Assembly: GCA_964598225.1 (NCBI GenBank)
Contig: CAZRBG010000061.1
Span: forward strand, 1-32,339
Direction: 5' to 3'
DNA length: 32,339 nucleotides
Source of the DNA: SG8-4 sp964598225
Lineage (GTDB): Bacteria; Planctomycetota; Phycisphaerae; Sedimentisphaerales; Anaerobacaceae
In this document: positions 1 to 9,300 of the stretch, piece by piece
How the letters are laid out: each line of letters starts with the position of its first letter
How positions within the stretch are numbered: position 1 is the stretch's first letter
The notes under the pieces: model-generated
Seen by the model: only the letters and a program-made list of their open reading frames with translations
What the model was told of the DNA's origin: nothing
Database searches by the model: none
Program-made: the position numbers and the translations under genes

Positions 1-362
1 GGGCCACTCCAGTCGGGCTATTACTCACTACGGAATGGTATCAGGTGTCCGGTACGTTGTTCGATATTGTGCTGTTGTAATTCCGATGTCGTCCTTAAAA
101 TGCCCTGGAGCTATTTCTATATATTCAAAAAACTCCTTCATATTTCTCGTCCCGGATATCGCACTGATGTTCGAATCGTATCGTTAGGTTTTACCCTGCG
201 TCAAGCAGAAGTCTGAGATTTTAGAAAAAATGCCAAAGTGGGACCATGCCGTGATTATTAGCAAAGACGAGTTATGATCACTGCGTCAACCGAAGAATAT
301 GGCCAACACGATACCTGCGGCGACGATTGTTAAATCAGTGTTCATCAGTGAAATCTGTGGCT
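1..362. other. Intergenic region at the window edge
   Basis: No well-supported gene lies here. On the minus strand 28-141 is an open frame of 37 codons starting MKEFFEYIEIAPGHF; its protein-like reading continues upstream of the ATG to a stop near 181. It has no convincing ribosome binding site. At 175-204 a minus-strand TTGACG-N18-TACGAT resembles a sigma70 promoter. At 332-361, next to the stop of the following gene, is a CCACAGATTTCACTGATGAA-type phrase that I recognise as a dispersed intergenic repeat style, from memory only. Confidence 0.4.
175..204 (-). promoter_or_regulatory. Possible sigma70 promoter
   Basis: Read on the minus strand: TTGACG (204-199), an 18-base spacer, then TACGAT (180-175). 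The -35 box is identical to those of the two LamG genes in this window but the -10 is weaker. It would serve only the uncertain small frame at 28-141, and it overlaps sequence that itself reads like protein, so support is weak. Confidence 0.2.
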
Positions 363-1184
363 CTATGCCAAGGGAGTTGTTCGCCAGGTTCCTATGCCGT
401 CCCACCAGTGGGTTATGTGGTCTACTATGTCGGCTTTGGGGTCGTTCTTTCGGCTTAAGGTTATCGCCATGTTGTGAAGCTCTTTCATGCAGGTCAGGCC
501 GCCTGTTCGCCATGCGTCTACACCTATTCCAACGGCCTCTCGCTCGGCTCGTTCGCGGTCGGCCTGCTCTTCGGTCAGCAGCCGGGCGAGGGCCTCGGCC
601 TGCGGGTGCAGGACTTCGTGCCAGCCGCGGCGCTCGGAATCTCCTTGCGAGAGCGCCCGCGCCAGCAGGGCGTCGCGCTCTCTCTGCCGCTGTTCTTTAA
701 GGGCTCTGTTCTCGGCCAGCCGCCGTGCGCGGTGCTTTCTACTCGTAGGCAGCAGCAGTTCCAGGAGTCCGAGAGCCGGATCGACTACGACCCAGACAAA
801 AAAGGTCACCCCTAAAGTCCCCATCGCTATTCCCGTCAGGAAACGACTGACGCTGCCTGCGCCTATCATTCCCAGAAAGCCCGCGAGCGAGCCGAGCAGG
901 GGGGTAGTGACGTAAAAGCCGGCGTAGTATCTCGTGGTCGTCAGCGGGTGCTCGGGCTGGACGTTCTGACTGCTGCTGATTCCCCTGTAGATCGCGAACA
1001 GGTACAAACTCACCAGCACCAGGACGATCAGGAAGCCGTGACCCGACAGCGAGAAGACGATCAGCCAGTTCGCGCCCGCCTGACGCAGAGCCAGGACCAG
1101 GAGAAAGCCGACGCACAGAATGAACCACAACGTGCTGACAATGTGGACCAGTTTCAATTCATCCCGCCGGCTCATCAGCGGCAT
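363..1184 (-). CDS. Hypothetical membrane protein with a basic cytoplasmic tail
   Basis: I do not recognise the family. About 273 residues. The N-terminal half has four hydrophobic stretches (roughly residues 12-33, 40-64, 85-108 and 115-140) that look like transmembrane helices. The second half is hydrophilic and rich in Arg, Glu and Ala (about 150-205), probably helical or coiled-coil, and ends WRTTPLA. The frame can start at GTG 1187, ATG 1184 or ATG 1175. An AAGGAAGG run ends two bases before ATG 1184 and about 11 before ATG 1175, so 1175 is equally possible. The gene is read in the same direction as the polysaccharide export gene upstream of it (1245-2003), with about 60 bases between them, so the two may be cotranscribed. 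Its stop codon abuts a repeat-like phrase at 332-361. A role in envelope or polysaccharide export is only suggested by the neighbour. Confidence 0.7.
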   Translation of the reverse strand: MPLMSRRDELKLVHIVSTLWFILCVGFLLVLALRQAGANWLIVFSLSGHGFLIVLVLVSLYLFAIYRGISSSQNVQPEHPLTTTRYYAGFYVTTPLLGSLAGFLGMIGAGSVSRFLTGIAMGTLGVTFFVWVVVDPALGLLELLLPTSRKHRARRLAENRALKEQRQRERDALLARALSQGDSERRGWHEVLHPQAEALARLLTEEQADRERAEREAVGIGVDAWRTGGLTCMKELHNMAITLSRKNDPKADIVDHITHWWDGIGTWRTTPLA

Positions 1185-1244
1185 CACCTTCCTTCCCTTG
1201 ATTTTACGCCACGTCGGCTAAAACGCAGTTAAGCGCAAAGTCCC

Positions 1245-2003
1245 CTAAAAGCCGGTTGCGGCACCGGCGGGTGTAGCTCCGGACTCGGTTGCAATGTAGT
1301 AGCCGGAAAAGGCCCTGGCGACGGGGCGTATAACCTCTTCTATCTTCATTGCCGCCCAGGCCAAAACGGTCGGCGGGACGTATATCACGTCACCCTCCTG
1401 CAGCAGGACGTTCGTGTGGGCTTCGCCGTGAGCGGCCATGCGGTCGAAGTTGACCTCAAATATTTTGGCCTCAATGTTCTCATCGTGCGAAGGCCGGATA
1501 ATCTGGATACGTTCCTTCCAGGCCAGCACGGTCGGACTTCCGGCCAGTGCTATAGCGCCCATGACCGTGTCGCGTCCGGAGTAAGTCTGGGCGCCGGGAG
1601 AGGCTACCTGACCGAAGACGTAGTAGCGTTTGCTCCTGAAGCCGACCACTCGAACATCAATCGGATATTCCCCTTCGATCTGGTAGAGTTCGAGGACTTT
1701 TGACCGCAGGATATTTGCGACCTGGGCGGGTGTTTTGCCCGCAGCATCTATCTCGCCGATGGCTTCGAAGCTCACCTTGCCGTCCGGCCGGATCTGTTGA
1801 ACCTGCATGTTGATTTCCGGCACGCCCGTACAGTGGACCTCAATATCATCCGGCGGCTGCAGAATGTACGTATCGGTTGAGACGTCCACCTCTTGCGGCA
1901 TCATGAACGCCTTTATATCTTCGGGATTAGACGAAAAACAGCCGCTAAGACCGATAGCAGCCAGCAACAGCATCGCCCGGGTCAAGACTTGTTTGTACGA
2001 CAT
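1245..2003 (-). CDS. Polysaccharide export lipoprotein, Wza-like
   Basis: A 252-residue outer-membrane polysaccharide export (Poly_export/SLBB) protein. The signal peptide ends in the lipobox LSGC, with Cys22 as the predicted lipidated residue. The Poly_export domain covers about residues 45-130 (YILQPPDDIEVHCTGVPEIN, then QQIRPDGKVSF and GEIDAAGKT). An SLBB-type beta-grasp region follows (YYVFGQVASPGAQTYSGRDT, later LLQEGDVIYVPPT, about 132-215). Such proteins form the periplasmic and outer-membrane channel for capsule or exopolysaccharide. ATG 2003 is chosen because AGGAAGG sits five bases upstream; an in-frame ATG at 2030 lacks this. No tyrosine kinase, flippase or polymerase gene is nearby, so this is an orphan copy or the end of a locus outside the window. 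Confidence 0.9.
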   Translation of the reverse strand: MSYKQVLTRAMLLLAAIGLSGCFSSNPEDIKAFMMPQEVDVSTDTYILQPPDDIEVHCTGVPEINMQVQQIRPDGKVSFEAIGEIDAAGKTPAQVANILRSKVLELYQIEGEYPIDVRVVGFRSKRYYVFGQVASPGAQTYSGRDTVMGAIALAGSPTVLAWKERIQIIRPSHDENIEAKIFEVNFDRMAAHGEAHTNVLLQEGDVIYVPPTVLAWAAMKIEEVIRPVARAFSGYYIATESGATPAGAATGF

Positions 2004-2149
2004 TGTGACCTTCCTTTCTACCTGTGGCATCGGATTTCGTGTCTACATCTGCCCTTCGGGTTCATCTGGGCTATTATCGGCATATAGGTCAGCCGGATCA
2101 ACTTGATACTTGTATAAAACTCAAAAAAATGCCGTCTTTTCGATCAAAA

Positions 2150-2196
2150 GGTGCTCTTTCGGCAAGACCGTCACGGTCGAAAGTTCCATCAGCACC
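2150..2196. other. Nested hairpin, possible structured RNA
   Basis: Three complementary pairs nest: GGTGCT (2150-2155) with AGCACC (2191-2196); CTTTC (2156-2160) with GAAAG (2179-2183); and GACCG (2166-2170) with CGGTC (2174-2178) around a TCA loop. The 5' bulge is GGCAA and the 3' bulge TTCCATC. All pairs are perfect. Orientation is unknown; I do not recognise a named riboswitch. Confidence 0.4.
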
Positions 2197-2225
2197 GGAT
2201 GCAACATCGTCGACAGCGCTGGTCC

Positions 2226-2264
2226 GAAAAAGTGTTCAAATACACGTCACGAGGTCACTTTTTC
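2226..2264. terminator. Hairpin with A/T arms, possible bidirectional terminator
   Basis: GAAAAAGTG (2226-2234) pairs perfectly with CACTTTTTC (2256-2264) around a 21-base loop. The arms end in a T run in either direction, as in a weak factor-independent terminator, but no gene ends nearby. Part of a leader structure is equally possible. Confidence 0.3.
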
Positions 2265-2494
2265 TGAAAATATAGCAATCATTGGCATCACGGTCCGCCT
2301 TGCAGTTTTATCGCCTGAGAGGACCGGGAGAAGATTTTCGGAGTGATGATTCTGCGCCGCTGCTTTGTGCCGTTGTTTTTGTACACTTATCTTGTCTATT
2401 TATCGGCTGCAATTGCGATTCTTTTCACCCGTTGTTGTCCGGCATATGTCGCTTCCGTTTCTGCCGCAGACCGTAAGACCCGGAGACAATTCTC

Positions 2495-2523
2495 TTGACT
2501 TTTTGCCTCTGTTTTGGTACTAT
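2495..2523 (+). promoter_or_regulatory. Sigma70-type promoter of the C39-like peptidase gene
   Basis: TTGACT at 2495-2500 and TACTAT at 2518-2523 with a 17-base spacer. The -10 lies about 40 bases before the chosen start codon. Confidence 0.6.
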
Positions 2524-2563
2524 AGGCAAGTCGTGACTTGTGCTGATTAGCGGGAGAGTGTTG

Positions 2564-3394
2564 ATGAGTCCTTGGCTTGGAATTTCAGGAGTAATCTCGG
2601 TAGTTTTATTGGGCGTTTGTCTCGGCAGATTTTTCTCGCGCCTGCAGAAAACGCATTGGCTGCTCGGTTGCTGCATACCTTTCGTGCTGCTTGTGATGCT
2701 CGTTGCGACGAGGTTCAACAACAGCCTGCACTTTGTGCCGCCCTTTTCATGGGTCGCGGTGGGGCGTATGAGATTCATCACCTTGTCTTTCGCCGTCTCA
2801 ATGGGCCTGACCGTGCCGTTGTCGCGCCTGCCCTATAAATGGGAAAGGCTGGCCGTATGCCTGCTGATGGCGGGTTTTGTCGTTTGGTTCGGGATTCTGC
2901 CGCTTCTCGGACCGACGCTTGTCAGAGACCGGTTGTCGCAACTCACGACGAAATTCGATCCCGCCGGCATTTGCCGTCAGACGACAGAATATACCTGCGG
3001 CCCGGCCGCTGCGGTGACTGCGCTTGGCAGGCTTGGGCTCGCCGCCGAGGAAGGGGAGCTCGCCGTGCTCTCGTATTCGAGTCCGATTACGGGAACGCTG
3101 CCGGAGTGCCTGTACTCTGCTTTGAAGAATCGCTACAGCGCAGAGGGTCTCAGGTGCAAATACCGTCACTTCGATTCGGTCGACCAACTGAGAAACGTTG
3201 GAGTCATCTTAGCAGTTGTTAGAGAAGCATTCCTCAAGGATCACTGCCTGGCCGTTCTGGATGTCTCGGACGATGCGGTTACCGTCGCCGACCCGGCCAC
3301 GGGCAAGCGTTTGATCCCGTACAGCCGATTCGAGAAAATCTGGCGTTTCTCCGGCATCGTCCTCGAACGCCGCACCCTTGCAGCGCAAATCTGA
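2564..3394 (+). CDS. Membrane-anchored C39-like cysteine peptidase
   Basis: 276 residues. The N-terminal part has about four hydrophobic helices (roughly 4-22, 31-49, 68-88 and 96-119). From about residue 133 a papain-like C39 domain follows: QTTEYTCGPAA gives the oxyanion Gln139 and catalytic Cys145, DHCLAVLDV gives His227, and VADP gives Asp243. C39 domains usually cleave double-glycine leader peptides and are fused to an ABC exporter; here there is no ATPase, only a short membrane anchor. ATG 2564 is preferred because GGGAG lies seven bases upstream; a GTG at 2540 is in frame. It has its own promoter, and the next gene has another. The substrate is unknown and no bacteriocin-like precursor was seen nearby. 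Confidence 0.82.
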   Translation: MSPWLGISGVISVVLLGVCLGRFFSRLQKTHWLLGCCIPFVLLVMLVATRFNNSLHFVPPFSWVAVGRMRFITLSFAVSMGLTVPLSRLPYKWERLAVCLLMAGFVVWFGILPLLGPTLVRDRLSQLTTKFDPAGICRQTTEYTCGPAAAVTALGRLGLAAEEGELAVLSYSSPITGTLPECLYSALKNRYSAEGLRCKYRHFDSVDQLRNVGVILAVVREAFLKDHCLAVLDVSDDAVTVADPATGKRLIPYSRFEKIWRFSGIVLERRTLAAQI

Positions 3395-3400
3395 CGAGGC

Positions 3401-3429
3401 TTGAATTTTCCGGCCGTCTCGAGTATTCT
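3401..3429 (+). promoter_or_regulatory. Sigma70-type promoter of the glycoside hydrolase operon
   Basis: TTGAAT at 3401-3406, a 17-base spacer, TATTCT at 3424-3429, about 45 bases before the start codon. It follows immediately after the stop of the peptidase gene. Confidence 0.5.
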
Positions 3430-3474
3430 TACCGGTGTATTTTCATTACGTACAAATGAGAGAAGGAGACTCGG

Positions 3475-5223
3475 ATGACCGGATCGACAAGACACAAAAA
3501 ACTTCCGTTGGCAACCATTGGTTTCGTGTGCCTGGCTCTTGTAAGAGTTGCGGGTGCGAGGCCCCCTTCGATCTTGTCGGTTCGACCTGATTCCGGCAAG
3601 GTCGGACTGTATGAGAAAATCGAGCTGCGTATAGGTCTCGAGGCTACTTACAGCAATCCTTTCGATCCCGAACAGATCGATCTGACGGTGGAATTCACAG
3701 CGCCGTCGGGTAAGAAATGGAACATCTGGGGTTTCTACAATCCATCTTCATGGTACTCCCTTTGGATGGCGCGTTTTTCTCCGACAGAGGAGGGAAGGTG
3801 GCGTTACGTAGTCAAAGTGACCGACTCCGAAGGCACTGCGCGCAGCAGCACCGGCAGTTTTCGAGCGGTGGATTCGCCGCATTGCGGGTTCGTTAAAATC
3901 GCTCCGAATCAACGCTATCTGAAGTACGATGACGGCAGCACTTTCTACGGCGTCGGCATGTGGTATAACGACAGCTACGAGCTTTTCAACGAAGGGCGAA
4001 TCACCGAGGAAGGGCTCGACAATCTCAAAAGCCGTGGGGCGAATTTCATCTGCTTTTTCCCGACGCCTCTGGAAACGATGGGAACCGGTCTGGGTCGCTA
4101 CGACCAGAATCGCTGCGGTCGGATGGATCAGCTTTTCGAATGGTGCGAGCAAAGGGACATGTTGATTAGCTGGAACATCTGGTTCCATTCGTATCTCTCG
4201 CAGGCCGTATGGGGCGGTGGAAATGCCAGATACAGGAACAATCCGTACAAGCTCGTCGCCGGCGCGGAGGATTTTTTCGGCAGCGAGAAGGCGTGGGAGT
4301 ATCAGAAGAAGCTGTACAGATACATTATCGCCCGGTGGGGATACAGCCGGTCGTTGTTTCTATGGTTCACCGTAGATGAAATCAACGGTACTGAGGGATG
4401 GACAAAAGGGGGCCACGAAGTCGCCGAGCAGTGGTCGGCGAAGATGGATAAGTATTTCAACGAGCACGACCCTTACCACCGGCCGACTACGGGCACGCAG
4501 AGCGGCGGCATACGTCAATGGTGGCCCGAGGGATACAAGATATTCGACATCGCCGCGCGGGAGATTTACGAGGCGCAAGGACACCCTATGCCGAAAAGCG
4601 GCAAGCTCGGCCCGGACGACCCAAGCCCGATCCGGTCCAGCTATCTCAATTACGCGACTCAGATACAGAACCTCTGGAGGGGTTTTGATAAGCCCGCTAT
4701 CATCGGAGAGTGCGGCTGGGACCACACGTACTACGAGCCGGGCATGCCGGGCTATCTGGCGATGTATCATAACGTGCTGTGGGTAAGTATGGTAAACGGC
4801 GCCTGCGCGACTCCTTTCTGGTGGTCGTATTCGGGCTGGATCAACGACAGCGTCGTCACCAATCAGATGCTGCACTTCTCGGAATTCGTATCGGAAATCG
4901 ATTTTGCCGGCAAGGATTTCGCCCCTGCCGAGATTACCGCACCCAATTGCGACGCCTGGGCGCTGCGGGCGGGAAAATTTGTCGTTGGCTGGATTGTCCA
5001 TCCGCGCACCAGCGTCGCGAACGAATCGTTCACTGTCTCCGGCCTGCCGGACGGCGAGTATGAGTTGCGCCTATACAGGACCTGGCGCGGCAGATACATG
5101 GACCCGCAGACCGTCAAATGCACCGGCGGCAAGCTCACATATACGATACCTGAATTGCGGACCACCAGAGGCCACGCGCTGCACATCGGAAACGATGTTG
5201 CCTTCAAGATCGTGCCGAAGTGA
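3475..5223 (+). CDS. Secreted glycoside hydrolase, DUF5060/apiosidase-like
   Basis: 582 residues. A signal peptide (residues 1-28, cut near AGA) is followed by an Ig-like DUF5060 domain (about 33-132), a clan-A type (beta/alpha)8 barrel (about 140-500) and a C-terminal beta domain (about 505-580, SGLPDGEYELRLYRTWRGRY). Candidate catalytic residues are Glu302 in WFTVDEINGTEGW (acid/base) and Glu412 in IIGECGWDH (nucleophile), matching the paired glutamates of this clan. Aromatic residues such as YNPSSWY and WFHSYLSQAVWGG could line a sugar-binding cleft. The start is firm: AGAAGGAGA lies five bases before the ATG. It heads a co-directional group with a methyltransferase and a GH106-like enzyme. 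The substrate cannot be read from sequence; an exopolysaccharide or plant/algal side chain is plausible. Confidence 0.85.
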   Translation: MTGSTRHKKLPLATIGFVCLALVRVAGARPPSILSVRPDSGKVGLYEKIELRIGLEATYSNPFDPEQIDLTVEFTAPSGKKWNIWGFYNPSSWYSLWMARFSPTEEGRWRYVVKVTDSEGTARSSTGSFRAVDSPHCGFVKIAPNQRYLKYDDGSTFYGVGMWYNDSYELFNEGRITEEGLDNLKSRGANFICFFPTPLETMGTGLGRYDQNRCGRMDQLFEWCEQRDMLISWNIWFHSYLSQAVWGGGNARYRNNPYKLVAGAEDFFGSEKAWEYQKKLYRYIIARWGYSRSLFLWFTVDEINGTEGWTKGGHEVAEQWSAKMDKYFNEHDPYHRPTTGTQSGGIRQWWPEGYKIFDIAAREIYEAQGHPMPKSGKLGPDDPSPIRSSYLNYATQIQNLWRGFDKPAIIGECGWDHTYYEPGMPGYLAMYHNVLWVSMVNGACATPFWWSYSGWINDSVVTNQMLHFSEFVSEIDFAGKDFAPAEITAPNCDAWALRAGKFVVGWIVHPRTSVANESFTVSGLPDGEYELRLYRTWRGRYMDPQTVKCTGGKLTYTIPELRTTRGHALHIGNDVAFKIVPK

Positions 5224-5297
5224 AACCGTGTCGCAGGTTCGATTTCATTTCAGGCGATGGCGGGGCTACAATTACGATTACATTAAGGAACGGACAA

Positions 5298-6293
5298 ATG
5301 GCAAAGCAATGGAATGCCGAGGAAATTCTGGGGGCGGCGCGATCTTTTCAGCCGGCGTGCGTGCTGACCGCGGCGGCGGAATTAGACGTTTTCAGCGCAC
5401 TTGACAAAAATCCGATGACCGCCGATTCACTGGCAGATACTCTCGGCACGGATCTGCGCGCGACAAGAATTCTGCTCGATGCGCTGGCGGCGATGGAGTT
5501 GCTGACCAAGCAGGGAGAACACTATAGGGTTCCGGAAGATATAGCGGAGTTTCTTAGCGACAAGTCCGACAAAAATGTCCTGCCTATGGTTCGCCACATG
5601 GCCAACTGCCTTTCGCGATGGGTCCAGTTGGCACAGGTGACGAAAAACGGTGGCCCCGCCGAGCGCCGTCCGAGCGTTCGCGGCGAAGAGGCCGACTGCG
5701 CCGCTTTCATAGACGGCATGCACAACATCTCGGCGCCGATAGCCGCAGAGGTGGTGGGCAGACTAAAGCCGCTGGAGTTTACTCATTTGCTCGATATAGG
5801 CGGCGCTTCGGGAACGTGGACAATGGTGTTTCTCGATGCCGTGCCCGAGGCAAGGGCGACGCTCTTCGATTTGCAGCCCGTGATACCGATGGCCGAGAAG
5901 CGGCTGGGCGAGGCCGGCTACGACGAGAGGGTGGCTCTTGTGGCGGGAGACTACAACGTCGATGAGCTGCCTGATGGGGCGGATATCGCCTGGCTCGGCG
6001 CGATTTGTCATCAGAACTCGAGAGAGCAGAACCGTGAGCTTTTCGCCAAAATACACAGGGCGCTGATAGACGGCGGCCACGTTGTCATACGCGACGTGGT
6101 TATGGAGCCGTCGCGCATCCGGCCCGAAAGCGGCGCTTTATTTGCCGTTAATATGCTGGTCGCGACCGAGGGAGGCAATAGTTACACTTACGAAGAATAC
6201 GACGAGGACCTGGTTGAAGCCGGTTTCGACGAAGTGACGCTCGTGCATCGAGACGAGTTCATGAATTCTCTGATCCGCGCTAAGAAAGTTTAG
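5298..6293 (+). CDS. SAM-dependent methyltransferase, O-methyltransferase family 2-like
   Basis: 331 residues with the two-part layout of small-molecule O-methyltransferases: an N-terminal winged-helix dimerisation domain (about 8-85, FSALDKNPMTADSLADTLG and RILLDALAAMELL) and a C-terminal Rossmann domain. SAM-binding motif I is LLDIGGASG (166-172), the ribose-binding acid is probably Asp191 in LFDLQP, and ICHQNSREQN replaces the usual LHDW segment, keeping its histidine. IRDVVMEP follows near the end. ATG 5298 has AAGGAA upstream; a longer GTG start at 5220 overlaps the previous stop but lacks a site. Spacing of 74 bases to the hydrolase before it and 28 to the one after suggests an operon. 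No signal peptide is seen, so it acts in the cytoplasm; the substrate is unknown. Confidence 0.85.
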   Translation: MAKQWNAEEILGAARSFQPACVLTAAAELDVFSALDKNPMTADSLADTLGTDLRATRILLDALAAMELLTKQGEHYRVPEDIAEFLSDKSDKNVLPMVRHMANCLSRWVQLAQVTKNGGPAERRPSVRGEEADCAAFIDGMHNISAPIAAEVVGRLKPLEFTHLLDIGGASGTWTMVFLDAVPEARATLFDLQPVIPMAEKRLGEAGYDERVALVAGDYNVDELPDGADIAWLGAICHQNSREQNRELFAKIHRALIDGGHVVIRDVVMEPSRIRPESGALFAVNMLVATEGGNSYTYEEYDEDLVEAGFDEVTLVHRDEFMNSLIRAKKV

Positions 6294-6321
6294 AAGAAAT
6301 CTAAGAAAGGAAAGGGACACC

Positions 6322-9300
6322 ATGAGGCCGGTTCTTTCAGATATCCTGTGCGCATGTGCCTGCTCACTCATTTCACTGGGCGTTGCGAATGCCACGAATT
6401 CGACCGAGGTAATGGAAATCTTTACTGAGCCCCCGCGGCAGTACAGCAGCGGTCCGCTTTGGGTCTGGAATGATCTTCTTACCGAACAACAGATCGTCGA
6501 CACGATGAAGGACCTGGCCGGTCAGCATGTTCGTCAGGTGTTTGTCCATCCCCGGCCCGGGTTGATGACGCCGTATTTGTCGGACGATTGGTTCAGGCTC
6601 TGGAAGGCAGCGCTCGATCAGGCTCAAAAGCTCGACATGAACGTCTGGATTTACGACGAGAACTCGTATCCTTCGGGATTTGCCGGCGGGCTGGTTCCCG
6701 AGGCCATGCCGGAGTCTCGCGGTCGCGGTTTGGTTTTTCGCGAGGAAAAGTCCCCGGGCAAGATAGCCGAGAACACTCTGGCGATTTACAGCATAAGCGG
6801 TGGCGACTTTGAGAACGTTACGAAACAAGTCCGGGCCGGCAGAGATTTCGAGGCAGGGCAATACCTGATCGCTTCGATCAAGCGAGCTGGTGCTTCACCC
6901 TGGTACGGCGGCAAATATTACGTTGATCTTCTCTACCCCGGCGTTACAGAAAAATTCCTTGAGATCACGATGGGGCCATACAAGCGCCGGCTCGGTCGCG
7001 AATTCGGCAAACGCATCCCGGGAGTCTTTACCGACGAGCCGCATCTTCGACCGGCGGGCGGGCATCACTGGACGCCCGATCTGCCCGAGCTGTTCGAGAA
7101 GCGGTGGGGATACGATTTGATGGATCATTTACCGAGCCTTGTGCGCCCGTTGGGTGACTACAAGCGCGTCCGACACAACTACCTGCAGGTTCTGCTCGAA
7201 GCATTCATAGACCGCTGGGCCAGGCCCTACTACGATTATTGTGAGCGAAACGGGCTTGAATTCACCGGGCATTACTGGGAGCACGGGTGGCCTAACTGCC
7301 TGTCGGCTCCCGACAACATGGCGATGTACGCATGGCATCAGCGGCCTGCTATCGACACGCTTATGAATCAGTACAGGGAGGATACGCACGCACAGTTCGG
7401 CAACGTCCGTGCGGTCAGGGAGCTTTCAAGCGTGGCCAATCAGCTCGGGCGCGAGCGAACGCTCTGTGAGGCATACGGCGCCGGAGGCTGGGACCTGCGA
7501 TTCGAGGATATGAAGCGGATCGGCGACTGGCTTTACGTCCTCGGCGTGAACACGCTCAACGAGCACCTGTCGTACATCACAATCAGAGGCGCTCGCAAAC
7601 GCGACCATCCGCAGTCGTTCTCCTACCACACTCCCTGGTGGGATGCCTATCACGTCATGGCCGATTACTTCACGCGACTTTCGGCAGTTCTCACACAGGG
7701 ACAGCAAGTCAATCATATAATGCTGCTCGAGCCGACGACCACCGCATGGATGTATCAGGGCGATCCGGAACACAGGTCGCAGCTCGACAGGGTCGGCAGC
7801 GATTTTCAAAAGACCGTTATGTCATTGGAGCAGGCCCAGGTTGAGTTTGATCTGGGCTGTGAAGACATCATCGCGCGGCACGGCTCGGTCGAAGGACGTG
7901 TTTTCAAAATCGGCCGTCGCGAATATGAGACCGTGGTTCTGCCTCCTCATACCGAAAACCTCAACGCCAAGACAATGAGGCTTCTGTGGCGATTCCTGAA
8001 AGCCGGCGGAGTTGTTGTCTCATGCTGCCCGCCGCCGTCGCGTGTGAACGGCCGACCCTCCAGGAGGGGCGCGGCCATAGCGGATATGCCCGGCTGGAAG
8101 CGGCCCGGTGCCGAGGGGCTTGCCGATTCGCTGGCGGGTCGAACCGGGGACGGATTCCTGATTCGGCGTGATGAGAACGACAAAGGCATTCTGTTTCATC
8201 ACAGACGCAAGCTTGAGGATGGCCAGTTTCTGTTTCTGGTAAATACGAGTATAGACGCGCCGTCTTCGGGAAAGATTAAATCGCCGCTGAAAGGCGTCGA
8301 ACAATGGCATCCGCAGACGGGCAAAATCAACGAATATCCCTTCAAAAAGACTTCAAGAGGTGTCAGGGCGAAATTCGAATTGCCGCCTTGTGGAAGTCTG
8401 CTGCTGTTTCTGACCAAAGAACAGCGCGAACCATATTCCGAGGAGCGGAAGACCGCCGCTGTCATCCCGCCCAGCGGAGAAACTCAGGTGCGTCGTCTGG
8501 AAGACAACGTCCTGACTCTGGATTATGTTGACGTCACGGGGGGCGGCGAGACGAAGAGCAACGTCTATTGTTATCAGGCGTCGCAGTTTGTCTTTGCCAA
8601 AAACGGCATGAAACGAAATCCCTGGGACAGCGCCGTTCAGTTTCGCGACGAGCTGATCGAAAAGAAGTTCCCCCCGCAAAGCGGCTTCGAGGCGTGTTAT
8701 CATTTCACCATAGACCAAAAGGTTCCGTCGAAGCTGCATATCGTCATCGAGCGTCCTGATTTGTACACGATATCCTGCAACGGCAATGCTGTTTCACCGA
8801 TCGAAGGCCGGTGGTGGCTCGACAAGTCTTTCGGCAGAATCGAAATTGCCGATGCGGCTAAAGTGGGCCTCAACACAGTGACGATCAAAGCCTCGCCGAT
8901 GACCGTTTATCACGAGCTCGAACCGGCTTATCTCCTTGGCCATTTTGTTCTGAGGGCCGCCGAGTCGGGTTTCATAGTTGAGCTGGCGAAAGATTCCGCT
9001 TTGAGTCTCGGCGAATGGGACGAGCAGGGACACCAGTTCTACGCCGACGATGTTTCGTACGCACAATCATTCAACCTCGGCAGACGTAAGGGCCGGTACA
9101 TCGTGGAACTTCCTCAGTGGTATGGAAGTGTGGCCGAAGTGCGGGTTAACGGCGCTTCGGCGGGCTATATCGTCTCGCAGCCCTGGGAGCTTGAGGTGAC
9201 GCGATGGATGAAGAACGGCCGAAATGACATCGCCGTCATCGTCACGGGAACTCTCAAAAACACGCTCGGCCCTCATCACGCCGGGGAGAATCTCGGCGCG

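Larger units (their letters stand above)
2004..2563. other. Divergent intergenic region with strong secondary structure
   Basis: This 560-base spacer separates the divergently read export gene and the C39-like peptidase gene. It contains a three-helix nested hairpin (2150-2196), a 9-bp hairpin (2226-2264) and a good promoter for the peptidase gene (2495-2523). On the minus strand 2121-2207 is an open frame of 28 codons (MLHPVLMELSTV...) with no ribosome binding site; I do not call it a gene. The structured part lies upstream of the export gene and could be its 5' leader. Confidence 0.5.

Noticed and set aside
286..342. Tiny hydrophobic peptide MNTDLTIVAAGIVLAIFFG on the minus strand
   Set aside because: It lies within and just after a dispersed-type repeat phrase, has no ribosome binding site, and is only 19 codons long.
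2121..2207. 28-codon minus-strand frame as a leader peptide gene
   Set aside because: No ribosome binding site; the frame overlaps a strongly paired structure that accounts for the sequence equally well.
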